The notes under the pieces were generated by a model that ran no database searches, was not told the DNA's origin, and worked only from the letters and a program-made list of their open reading frames with translations. From positions 1-10,656 of the forward strand of contig DATKBL010000051.1 of NCBI GenBank assembly GCA_035513995.1: a stretch of DNA of 10,656 nt, given 5' to 3'. A program made the translations under genes and the position numbers. This document shows positions 1-5,840 of this stretch, one piece after another (position 1 is the first letter of the stretch; every line of letters begins with the position of its first letter). Source of the stretch: DASUTW01 sp035513995. GTDB taxonomy: Bacteria > Actinomycetota > UBA4738 > CALAEC01.

Positions 1-117
1 GGCGGTCTGAGCCATCGCCAGCATGGCGACGAACAGCACGCCCAGCGCGACGGAGATCTCCACCAGCGTGAACCCCGCCTCGGGGTCTCGCTCTCTCAGC
101 CTTCGCAGCATCTTCAT
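1..117 (-). CDS. PilV-like minor prepilin, N-terminal fragment (cut by left edge)
   Basis: Only the first 39 residues lie in the window. They form a class III (type IV) prepilin signal: a basic leader MKMLRRLRERDPEAG, then the peptidase site G|FTLVE with Phe at mature position 1 and Glu at mature position 5, then the start of a hydrophobic helix (ISVALGVLFVAMLAMAQTA). The Val-Ala-Leu and Leu-Ala-x-Ala-Gln pattern of the helix resembles PilV/GspI-type minor pilins more than the PilA upstream; this sub-assignment is inference. The product would be cleaved and N-methylated by a prepilin peptidase and join the pilus as a minor subunit. The ATG at 117 has almost no Shine-Dalgarno sequence; a second in-frame ATG is at 111. 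An AGGAG at 149–153 lies four bases before an in-frame ATC, so the start is uncertain. An in-frame stop at 157–159 bounds any extension. The gene follows pilA and its terminator by 131 nt. Confidence 0.85.
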   Translation of the reverse strand, partial: MKMLRRLRERDPEAGFTLVEISVALGVLFVAMLAMAQTA

Positions 118-160
118 CCCAGCGTCGTTGAGGAACGGCCGGATGCCGCTCCTGGTTCAT

Positions 161-188
161 CTATCGGTCGGTCCCGCGTCCGACCTAA
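161..188 (-). promoter_or_regulatory. Candidate promoter for the PilV-like gene (weak, WhiG/FliA-like layout)
   Basis: On the minus strand TTAG (185–188) is followed after 16 nt by ACCGATAG (161–168), which then lies 43 nt before the ATG at 117. The match to the WhiG/FliA/SigD consensus (TAAA, about 15–16 nt, GCCGATAA) is partial: 2 of 4 and 6 of 8 bases. The reason to list it is that spacing and distance to the start almost equal those of the better element before pilA. No convincing sigma-70 type pair was seen here. This is inference only. Confidence 0.25.
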
Positions 189-199
189 GCGTGAATAGA

Positions 200-229
200 G
201 AAGAGGGCGGCCCGGAGGCCGCCCTCTTC
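200..229 (-). terminator. Intrinsic terminator after pilA
   Basis: A perfect 13-bp inverted repeat (arms 200–212 and 217–229) encloses a 4-nt loop, which reads UCCG in the minus-strand transcript. The stem is GC-rich at its apex, starts about 20 nt after the pilA stop, and is followed on the minus strand by TCTATT, a short and imperfect U-tract. This fits a rho-independent terminator, or a processing hairpin that protects the pilA mRNA 3' end. The U-tract is poorer than that of the terminator after pilC, so partial read-through into the PilV-like gene is possible. Confidence 0.8.
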
Positions 230-248
230 AGGGTGTTGCAGCGATCCC

Positions 249-698
249 CTACCAGTCGTCCGGACCGCAGCCCGCAAACGTCACGGCATCCGTGTCTCCA
301 CGGTTAGTACCCACGGTCGAGCTATCAGCGATGCAGAAGAACGATCCGCTCGCCGACAGGGTCGACAGAACCAGGTCGGTTGCGCTCACAAGCTTCACGT
401 GAACGCTACCCTGGACGGCAGGCCCGCCAGCGACCCACGTGAGGGAAGGCTCGATGGCCTGGCCCGCTGCGGCGGTGAAGCCGGTGTAGGTGTCCCCGTC
501 GGTGAAGAACGCCTTCCCGGCCGTCAGGGCGTTCCGAAGGTCCGACTGAGCGGCCCGGTCCTGCGCCCGCTGACGAAGCCCGAGGAACGTGGGGATTGCG
601 ATCGCGATCAGGATCGCGATGATGAGGACGACGACCATGAGTTCGATGAGCGTGAAACCCTTGTCGTCCTCCATCCTCTTGCGCATTGCCTGCAGCAT
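249..698 (-). CDS. pilA: Type IV pilin (major-type prepilin, PilA)
   Basis: 149 residues. The leader MLQAMRKRMEDDKG (1–14) ends at the prepilin peptidase site G14|F15, followed by FTLIELMVVVLIIAILIAIA, the classic N-methylated pilin helix with Glu at mature position 5. The mature chain of about 135 residues is a short pilin. Its C-terminal part has two cysteines, C122 and C144, well placed to form the C-terminal disulfide loop seen in many type IV pilins. The start is ATG 698, not the GTG at 704: the GTG is part of the Shine-Dalgarno sequence AGGAGGTGA (701–709), which stands five bases before ATG 698, and an in-frame TAG at 708–710 blocks any longer form. The gene is bounded by terminators on both sides, which fits an abundant subunit made from its own transcript. 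The leader-helix match is unambiguous; its role as major rather than minor pilin is inferred from the strong translation signal and position. Confidence 0.93.
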   Translation of the reverse strand: MLQAMRKRMEDDKGFTLIELMVVVLIIAILIAIAIPTFLGLRQRAQDRAAQSDLRNALTAGKAFFTDGDTYTGFTAAAGQAIEPSLTWVAGGPAVQGSVHVKLVSATDLVLSTLSASGSFFCIADSSTVGTNRGDTDAVTFAGCGPDDW

Positions 699-700
699 GT

Positions 701-709
701 TCACCTCCT
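701..709 (-). promoter_or_regulatory. Strong Shine-Dalgarno sequence of pilA
   Basis: The minus strand reads AGGAGGTGA, a near-perfect anti-16S complement, with GGAGG five bases before ATG 698. It decides the start: the upstream in-frame GTG at 702–704 is inside this site and cannot be the initiator at proper spacing. It is the strongest ribosome site in the window, consistent with high pilin output. Confidence 0.88.
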
Positions 710-740
710 ATAGGTCTACTGCAGTTCTTCCGTACTCCCT

Positions 741-768
741 TCATCGGCACCCCTCCGAGTCGGGTTGA
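741..768 (-). promoter_or_regulatory. Candidate pilA promoter, WhiG/FliA/SigD-like
   Basis: On the minus strand TCAA (765–768) is followed after 16 nt by GCCGATGA (741–748). The known consensus for the FliA/WhiG/SigD sigma family is about TAAA, 14–16 nt, GCCGATAA, so 3 of 4 and 7 of 8 bases match at an accepted spacing. A start site about 7 nt further on would give a 5' leader of roughly 35 nt that contains the Shine-Dalgarno sequence. The element lies directly after the U-tract of the pilC terminator, as expected for an independent pilA promoter. The motif match is seen in the sequence; its use is inference. Confidence 0.4.
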
Positions 769-769
769 G

Positions 770-809
770 AAAAAAGTTGGAGGCGGGGCCCGAGGGCCCC
801 GCCTCCAAC
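770..809 (-). terminator. Strong intrinsic terminator after pilC
   Basis: A perfect 15-bp stem (776–790 with 795–809; a sixteenth G-C pair could close over too small a loop) has a 4-nt loop reading CUCG in the transcript. It is followed at once by six U residues (770–775 on the minus strand). The stem is rich in G-C pairs. It begins about 20 nt after the pilC stop and ends the pilB-pilT-pilC transcript, insulating pilA. On the plus strand no T-tract follows, so it is directional for the minus strand. Confidence 0.93.
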
Positions 810-829
810 GAGGTACGTGTGCGCCGCGG

Positions 830-2041
830 CTATTGGATCAGCTCGAAGATCTTGAACAGCGGCAGGTACAGCGAGATCACGATGACGCCGACGGTGCCGC
901 CGACGACCGCGATGAGCAGCGGCTCGATCAGCGCCGTCAGAGAGTCCACCGTAGCCTCCACCTCAGCGTCGTAGAAGTCCGCGATCTTCTCGAGCATGGT
1001 GTCGAGCGCGCCCGTCTCCTCACCGACCGCCATCATCTGGACGACCATCGGCGGGAAGATCTCGTGGCGCGACAGGGGCTTCGTGAGGCTCTCCCCTTCC
1101 TTGACGCTCGACTGGATGTCCCGCACCGCGTCGGCCATGACCGTGTTGCCCACGGTCTCGGCGACGATGTCGAGGGCCTGGAGGATCGGCACGCCCGATC
1201 GCGACAGCACACCCAGGGTCCGCGCGAACCGCGACAGCGAGGACTTGTGGAAGAGGCCGCCGAAGATCGGGATCTTCAGCTTGAACCGGTCGAACAGCCG
1301 GCGCCCCTTCTCGGTCAGGATCCACCGGCGGAGGCCCCAGATCGTGAGGGCCACGCCCCCGATGACGAACAGGAAGTACTTCCTGACGATCTGTGACGCT
1401 CCGATCAGGAGCTTGGTCGGCGCGGGAAGGCTGCCCCCGAGGTCCTTGTAGAGCTGCTCGAACGTGGGGACCACGAAGACGAGCATCGCCACCAGGATCA
1501 CCACGACCAGGGCGAACACCACGGTCGGGTAGGTCATCGCCGACTTCACCTTCCGGCGGAGGGCGACCTCCTTCTCGAGCGTGTCGGCGACCCGGAGCAG
1601 CACGCCGTCGAGCGAGCCGCTCGTCTCGCCGGCGCGCACCATCGCCACGTAGAGCTTCGAGAACGCCTTGGGGTGCTGGGCGAGCGCCTGTGAGAGCGAG
1701 CTCCCCTGCTCCACCTCGGTGCGGATCTGCACCACGATCTTCGTCAGCTCCTTGCTCGTGGTCTGCTGCTCCAGGATCGACAGGCACCGCAGGAGCGGCA
1801 GCCCGGAGTTGATCATCGTGGCGAACTGCCTGCTGAAGACCGTGAGGTCCTTCAGCTTCACCCGGCCGGGACGCAGGGTGAACTCTCGCTGAAGGCCGGA
1901 GCTCTTCATCTTGACCTCGAGCGGGACGTACCCCATCTCGCGCAAGCGCGAGAGCACGAGCGCGTCGCTGTCGGCCTGGAGCTCGCCCGTGCGCAGGGTC
2001 CCGCCCGCGTCTCGTGCGCGATACGTGTAGGTCTCAGCCAT
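830..2041 (-). CDS. pilC: Type IV pilus inner-membrane platform protein PilC (GspF family)
   Basis: 403 residues, the normal length of the family. It is the polytopic membrane platform that couples the cytoplasmic PilB/PilT ATPases to pilin assembly and removal. After an N-terminal region with the usual YRARDAGGTLRTGEL pattern (7–21), two homologous T2SSF domains are visible (about 65–190 and 268–393). Each carries the family signature: RAGETSGSLDGVL at 136–148 and VGEETGALDTML at 339–350. Likely membrane segments are at about 172–192 (after the conserved TYP), 222–238 and 372–395 (after the conserved EP). The ATG at 2041 is preceded by GGGGAGGT with 5-nt spacing, and this ribosome site overlaps the end of pilT, whose stop is only 3 nt away, so translation is probably coupled. 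GspF of type II secretion is the only close alternative; pilT next door argues for a pilus. Confidence 0.95.
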   Translation of the reverse strand: MAETYTYRARDAGGTLRTGELQADSDALVLSRLREMGYVPLEVKMKSSGLQREFTLRPGRVKLKDLTVFSRQFATMINSGLPLLRCLSILEQQTTSKELTKIVVQIRTEVEQGSSLSQALAQHPKAFSKLYVAMVRAGETSGSLDGVLLRVADTLEKEVALRRKVKSAMTYPTVVFALVVVILVAMLVFVVPTFEQLYKDLGGSLPAPTKLLIGASQIVRKYFLFVIGGVALTIWGLRRWILTEKGRRLFDRFKLKIPIFGGLFHKSSLSRFARTLGVLSRSGVPILQALDIVAETVGNTVMADAVRDIQSSVKEGESLTKPLSRHEIFPPMVVQMMAVGEETGALDTMLEKIADFYDAEVEATVDSLTALIEPLLIAVVGGTVGVIVISLYLPLFKIFELIQ

Positions 2042-2044
2042 GGT

Positions 2045-3187
2045 TTACCTCCCCACCGGTTTTCCGAGCAGCCTGTTCAGCTCCTCCAGGCTGTGGCACT
2101 GGCTCACGGCGGTCTCGTGGGTGATGCTCCCCGACCTCACCAGCTGCGCCAGGGCCGCGTCCATCGTCTGCATGCCGAGCTTGCCGCCGGCCTGCATCGC
2201 GGAGTAGATCTGGTGGATCTTCGCCTCGCGGATCAGGTTTCGTACCGCGGGGGTGGCGATCAGGATCTCCGCCGCCACCGCTCGCCCCTGGCCGTCGGCC
2301 GTGGGGAGCAGCTGCTGGGTCACGACCCCTTGGAGGGTGGCCGCGAGCTGCACCCTGATCTGCTGCTGCTGGAAGGGCGGGAACACGTCGATGATCCGGT
2401 CGATCGTCTGGGGCGCGTCCTGCGTGTGCAGGGTCGCGAAGACGAGGTGGCCGGTCTCGGCCGCGGTCAGCGCCGTCTGGATCGTCTCCAGGTCGCGCAT
2501 CTCGCCGACGAGGATCACATCGGGGTCCTGTCGAAGGACGTGCTTCAGAGCCTGAGCGAACCCCAGCGTGTCCTGCCCCACCTCGCGCTGGTTCACCATC
2601 GCCCGCTTGTGGCGGTGCAGGAACTCGATCGGGTCCTCGACCGTCATGATGTGCGAGTCGCGCTCCTGGTTCACGACGTCCACGAGCGTGGCCAGCGTGG
2701 TCGACTTCCCCGAGCCCGTGGGCCCGGTGACCAGGACCATGCCCCTGGGGGTGCGGGCGAACATCTCGACCTGCCGAGGCAGCCCGAGCTCTTCCACCGA
2801 CTTGATCTCGTAAGGGATCATCCGGAACGCGCCGCCGATCGCGCCGCGCTGGTAGTAGACGTTCACGCGGAACCGGGACTTGCCCGGCAGCGCGTAGGAG
2901 GTGTCCAGCTCCATCTCGGCCTCGAACTTCTCACGCTGCTTCTGCGAGAGGATCGAGTAGATCATCCGTTGGAGCTGCTCCGGGTGCAGCGCGGGGTACT
3001 CGTCGAGCCGCACCAGCGCTCCGTTAACGCGGATCGTCGGTGGGGTCCCCGCCGTGAGGTGCAGGTCGCTGGCGCCCCGGAGCAGGACCTGCTCCAGGAG
3101 CGTCGCGATCGGGACGTCGGGATGCTCCGCGGCAGGACGGCCCGCCTTGGCCACCTGCTGGAGTCCGGCTTCTCCTGTTCTGTTCAT
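2045..3187 (-). CDS. pilT: Type IV pilus retraction ATPase PilT
   Basis: 380 residues. A hexameric cytoplasmic ATPase that powers pilus retraction, needed for twitching and often for DNA uptake. Visible in order: ASDLHLTAGTPP (39–50, PAS-like N domain), Walker A GPTGSGKST (155–163), Asp box TVEDPIEF (182–189), Walker B DPDVILVGEMRD (221–232), His box HLVFATLHT (247–255), and AVRNLIRE (314–321), the PilT-specific AIRNLIRE motif that separates retraction from extension ATPases. It lacks the four-cysteine zinc motif present in PilB. Compared with the common PilT start it has about 20 extra N-terminal residues rich in Ala and Gly. ATG 3187 overlaps the pilB stop by 4 nt (ATGA) with AGGGTGGT upstream, a typical coupled junction. 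A second start further in is possible, but the coupling favours this one. Confidence 0.95.
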   Translation of the reverse strand: MNRTGEAGLQQVAKAGRPAAEHPDVPIATLLEQVLLRGASDLHLTAGTPPTIRVNGALVRLDEYPALHPEQLQRMIYSILSQKQREKFEAEMELDTSYALPGKSRFRVNVYYQRGAIGGAFRMIPYEIKSVEELGLPRQVEMFARTPRGMVLVTGPTGSGKSTTLATLVDVVNQERDSHIMTVEDPIEFLHRHKRAMVNQREVGQDTLGFAQALKHVLRQDPDVILVGEMRDLETIQTALTAAETGHLVFATLHTQDAPQTIDRIIDVFPPFQQQQIRVQLAATLQGVVTQQLLPTADGQGRAVAAEILIATPAVRNLIREAKIHQIYSAMQAGGKLGMQTMDAALAQLVRSGSITHETAVSQCHSLEELNRLLGKPVGR

Positions 3188-4848
3188 GCCACCACCCTGT
3201 AGATCTCCTCGAGGGACGTGAGCCCCTGCTTGACCTTCTCCAGGCCGTCCTCGAGCAGCGTGGTCATCCCCTGCTCGATCGCGGTCCTCTTTATGTCTTC
3301 GGACGATCCATGCTCAATCGTTAGCTTTTCGATCTCCTCGCTCATGTCCATGACCTCGAAGAGACCGAGGCGTCCCCGGTAGCCGGTCTTGCCGCAGTGG
3401 GAGCATCCGACCGCCTTCCAGAGCTGCTCGACCTTCTCACCGAGGCGACCGTCCGCGAGCTCGGCCTTGGTCGGCTTGTACTCCTCCTTGCAGCGGTCGC
3501 AGAGCTTTCGGGCCAGCCGCTGCGCCACCACGCAGTCGAGCGCGGAGACCACCAGGTAGGGCTCGACGCCCATCTCGATCAGTCGGCTGACCGCCGACGG
3601 CGCGTCGTTCGTGTGGAGGGTCGAGAGGACCAGGTGCCCGGTCATCGCCGCCTCGACGGCGATCAGCGCAGTCTCGCGGTCCCGAATCTCACCGATCAGC
3701 ACGACGTCGGGGTCGGAACGGAGGATCGATCGCAGCGCGTTGGCGAACGTCAGCCCGGCCTTCGGGTTCACCTGCATCTGGTTGATGCCGGCCAGCCGGT
3801 ACTCCACGGGATCCTCGACCGTGATGATGTTCTTGTCCGGCGTGTTGATCATGTTGAGCGTCGCGTAGAGGCTCGTTGATTTCCCCGAGCCGGTGGGCCC
3901 CGTCACGAGGAGCGTTCCGTAAGGCTTCCGGAAGGCCGTCTCGTAGCGGTCGTAGGACTCGTCGACGAACCCGAGCTGGTCGAGGCGGAGGAGCACGTTC
4001 GACTTGTCGAGGATCCGGAGGACCACCTTCTCGCCGTACACGGTGGGAAGGGTGGCCACACGAAGGTCCACCGACTTGCCCCCCACCGAAAGGCTCACGC
4101 GGCCGTCCTGGGGGATCCGGCGCTCGGCGATGTTGATGTCGGCCATGACCTTCAGGCGCGAGACCAAGCCGTTCTGGATGTTCTTCGGGGAGCGCATCAC
4201 CTCGTGGAGCACGCCGTCGATCCGATAGCGGATCCGCACGTCCTTCTCGGTGGGCTCCACGTGGATATCGGACGCCCGGTCGGCCACCGCCTGGGTTATG
4301 AGGAGGTTGACGAGCTTGACGATCGGCGCCTCCTCGACGGCGGCGCGCATCTCGTCGAGCCCGAGGTCTTCGTCGGCGGCGCCGGCCGCCTGGTGGGCCA
4401 TGTCCTCGACCGATTGGTCGAGCTTCGCGTACTTGTTGATCGCGGCGTCCACGTCGGCTGCCGTGGCCACGACCGCCCTCACCTCGAAGCCGGTGATCGT
4501 GCGGATGTCGTCGAGCGCGATCACGTTGGAGGGGTCGGACATGGCCACCACGAGCGTGGAGTCCTCGAAAGAGATCGGGATGGCCCGGTGACGGCGTGCC
4601 ACCTGCTCGGGGACCAGCGCCACCGCGGACCCGTCGACCTGCTGGTCGCCGAGGTCGACGAACTCGAGCCCGATCTGGCGGGCGAGCGCCTCCACGAGCT
4701 TCGTCTCGTCGACGAGGTTCAGGTCGAGGAGCACGCGGCCCAGCGAACGTCCGCTGCGCTCCTGCTCCTCCTGGGCCTTCCCGAGGTCTCCCTCGCTGAT
4801 CAGCCCCTCGTCGACAAGGACCTCACCGAGGTCCTTCGTCTTCCTCAT
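3184..4848 (-). CDS. pilB: Type IV pilus extension ATPase PilB (GspE family)
   Basis: 554 residues, typical length. A cytoplasmic hexameric ATPase that drives pilin polymerisation through PilC. The N-terminus has an MshEN-type domain (T2SSE_N): two 24-residue motif copies at 6–29 and 35–58 with a 5-residue linker, each following the pattern LGxxL…L…Q. The ATPase domain shows Walker A GPTGSGKST (317–325), Asp box ITVEDPVEY (342–350), Walker B DPDVVLIGEIRD (379–390) and His box HLVLSTLHT (405–413). A tetracysteine zinc site is formed by C450, C453, C482 and C485 (CDRC…CSHC). ATG 4848 is preceded by AAGGGGA. The stop overlaps the pilT start by 4 nt; the upstream Roadblock-like gene ends 42 nt before. 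Zinc site plus MshEN domain identify PilB/GspE rather than PilT; the pilus setting favours PilB. Confidence 0.95.
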   Translation of the reverse strand: MRKTKDLGEVLVDEGLISEGDLGKAQEEQERSGRSLGRVLLDLNLVDETKLVEALARQIGLEFVDLGDQQVDGSAVALVPEQVARRHRAIPISFEDSTLVVAMSDPSNVIALDDIRTITGFEVRAVVATAADVDAAINKYAKLDQSVEDMAHQAAGAADEDLGLDEMRAAVEEAPIVKLVNLLITQAVADRASDIHVEPTEKDVRIRYRIDGVLHEVMRSPKNIQNGLVSRLKVMADINIAERRIPQDGRVSLSVGGKSVDLRVATLPTVYGEKVVLRILDKSNVLLRLDQLGFVDESYDRYETAFRKPYGTLLVTGPTGSGKSTSLYATLNMINTPDKNIITVEDPVEYRLAGINQMQVNPKAGLTFANALRSILRSDPDVVLIGEIRDRETALIAVEAAMTGHLVLSTLHTNDAPSAVSRLIEMGVEPYLVVSALDCVVAQRLARKLCDRCKEEYKPTKAELADGRLGEKVEQLWKAVGCSHCGKTGYRGRLGLFEVMDMSEEIEKLTIEHGSSEDIKRTAIEQGMTTLLEDGLEKVKQGLTSLEEIYRVVA

Positions 4849-4890
4849 CGGGTCCCCTTCGTTGGCATCAGATTCCTCGCGCTCGTCCCA

Positions 4891-5784
4891 TCAGTCATCG
4901 GGGCGATCGAAGAGGTTCTTGAACTCTCTTGCGAGCGCCACCGGATCCACCTCCCGCTCATCCCCTCGTGCGGGGAAGAAGGGCCGCTCGGCGGGCTCCG
5001 AAGCGGGGTCCTCGCCCGGCTCGATCTCGATCTCGATCTCGGCGTGGACCTCGTCGTCCGGGACGGGGCGGATCTCGATCTCCACCTCGGGTTCCGGCTC
5101 CGGCTCGGGGACGGGCTCCACCTCGGGCTTGGGCTCGGGCTTGGGCTCGGGCTGGGGGTCGACCTGTGGGGCAGCCTCGGTCTCGAGGGGCCTCAGCTTC
5201 AGCTCCGCCGCCTCCCTCACAGCGCTGCCGTTGCCGTTCCCGTTGCCGCCCGGCGCGGGGTCGGACGGCCGCCGGGTGAGCGTCCCTTCCCGCATGCTCG
5301 CGATCTGGATGGCAGCCGATACCGCGTCGGCCGCGACCTCTCCCTCCGGCTCGAGCGACGGGGCCGAATGCGGCACCAGCTCGATCTCGGGGTGCAGGGG
5401 CGTCCGTGGCTTCCGGCTCCCCTCGGTACGGGGGGCCGCCGCCGCCGAACCCTCTCGGAGCCTCAGCTCCTCAGCCGCTCGCAGCGAGAACTCCAGCCGA
5501 TCGAGCAGCAAGCCTGGGGTAGCCGAGGGCCCGGCGACGACGATCCCCGCGTACGGTCCCCGTCGCGTGACGATCCAGAGCTCGTCGCCGACGGTCAGGA
5601 AGCCTCGCTCAGGGTCTCCGATCGAATGCATCCGCTCCCACACGGCGCGGGCCGCTTCCTCCCGGTCGGCGGGGTGGACGCCGAGCGTCAGCCCGTCCCG
5701 CGACATCAGGAGACAGACGCGGACGCCGTCGATGTCGGCGAGGCGCGCGGCGAGCGCCCCGAAGTCGATGGTTTCCCCAGGCAT
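4891..5784 (-). CDS. Unknown protein: Roadblock/LC7-like domain plus acidic Pro/Glu tail
   Basis: 297 residues; not a named gene to me. Residues about 7–108 look like a Roadblock/LC7 domain: an initial helix, then DGVRVCLLMSRDGLTLGV (20–37), a second helix (41–54), three strands including DELWIVTRRG and YAGIVVAGPS (67–86), and a closing helix (91–108). Members such as MglB and actinobacterial CvnB regulate small Ras-like GTPases; none is encoded here. Residues 110–205 are a low-complexity linker with a GNGNGNG stretch. About 209–257 is strongly acidic (PEPKPEPKPEVEP…EIEIEIEPGE). The C-terminus has a short amphipathic segment, VDPVALAREFKNLFDR, at about 279–294. No signal peptide or membrane segment is seen. 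ATG 5784 is chosen because GAAGGAAG precedes it; a 43-residue upstream extension would run into aroE and has no ribosome site. Placed 42 nt before pilB and 56 nt after aroE, it is probably a pilus regulator. The fold call rests on pattern only. Confidence 0.6.
   Translation of the reverse strand: MPGETIDFGALAARLADIDGVRVCLLMSRDGLTLGVHPADREEAARAVWERMHSIGDPERGFLTVGDELWIVTRRGPYAGIVVAGPSATPGLLLDRLEFSLRAAEELRLREGSAAAAPRTEGSRKPRTPLHPEIELVPHSAPSLEPEGEVAADAVSAAIQIASMREGTLTRRPSDPAPGGNGNGNGSAVREAAELKLRPLETEAAPQVDPQPEPKPEPKPEVEPVPEPEPEPEVEIEIRPVPDDEVHAEIEIEIEPGEDPASEPAERPFFPARGDEREVDPVALAREFKNLFDRPDD
5020..5160. repeat. Short in-frame tandem repeats in the acidic tail of the Roadblock-like gene
   Basis: On the plus strand ctcgat is repeated three times plus a partial unit (5020–5041), encoding Ile-Glu repeats on the minus strand. 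A 12-nt unit ctcgggcttggg is repeated almost three times (5122–5156), encoding Pro-Glu-Pro-Lys. Related ggctcc/ggctcg units lie between them (about 5086–5120). All periods are multiples of three, so gain or loss of units would change tail length without a frameshift. Confidence 0.85.
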
Positions 5785-5840
5785 GTCTTCCTTCACATCG
5801 GCGCTCGCGCGCGACACCTTGAGGGAGGAGAGCGCTGGCG

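Noticed and set aside
23..307. 94-codon plus-strand open frame across the left prepilin and the pilA terminator
   Set aside because: It is antisense to the prepilin signal and runs through a terminator hairpin; no domain seen.
702..704. GTG as the start codon of pilA, giving 151 residues
   Set aside because: This GTG lies inside the Shine-Dalgarno sequence AGGAGGTGA; the ATG at 698 has the correct spacing.
2093..3202. 369-codon open frame on the plus strand opposite pilT
   Set aside because: It mirrors the pilT reading frame, has no ribosome site or domain, and pilT on the other strand has all expected ATPase motifs.
5785..5840. Possible terminator or promoter between aroE and the Roadblock-like gene
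   Set aside because: Only a short AGCGCT palindrome and GC-rich alternation are present; there is no stable hairpin with a U-tract and no recognisable promoter pair.
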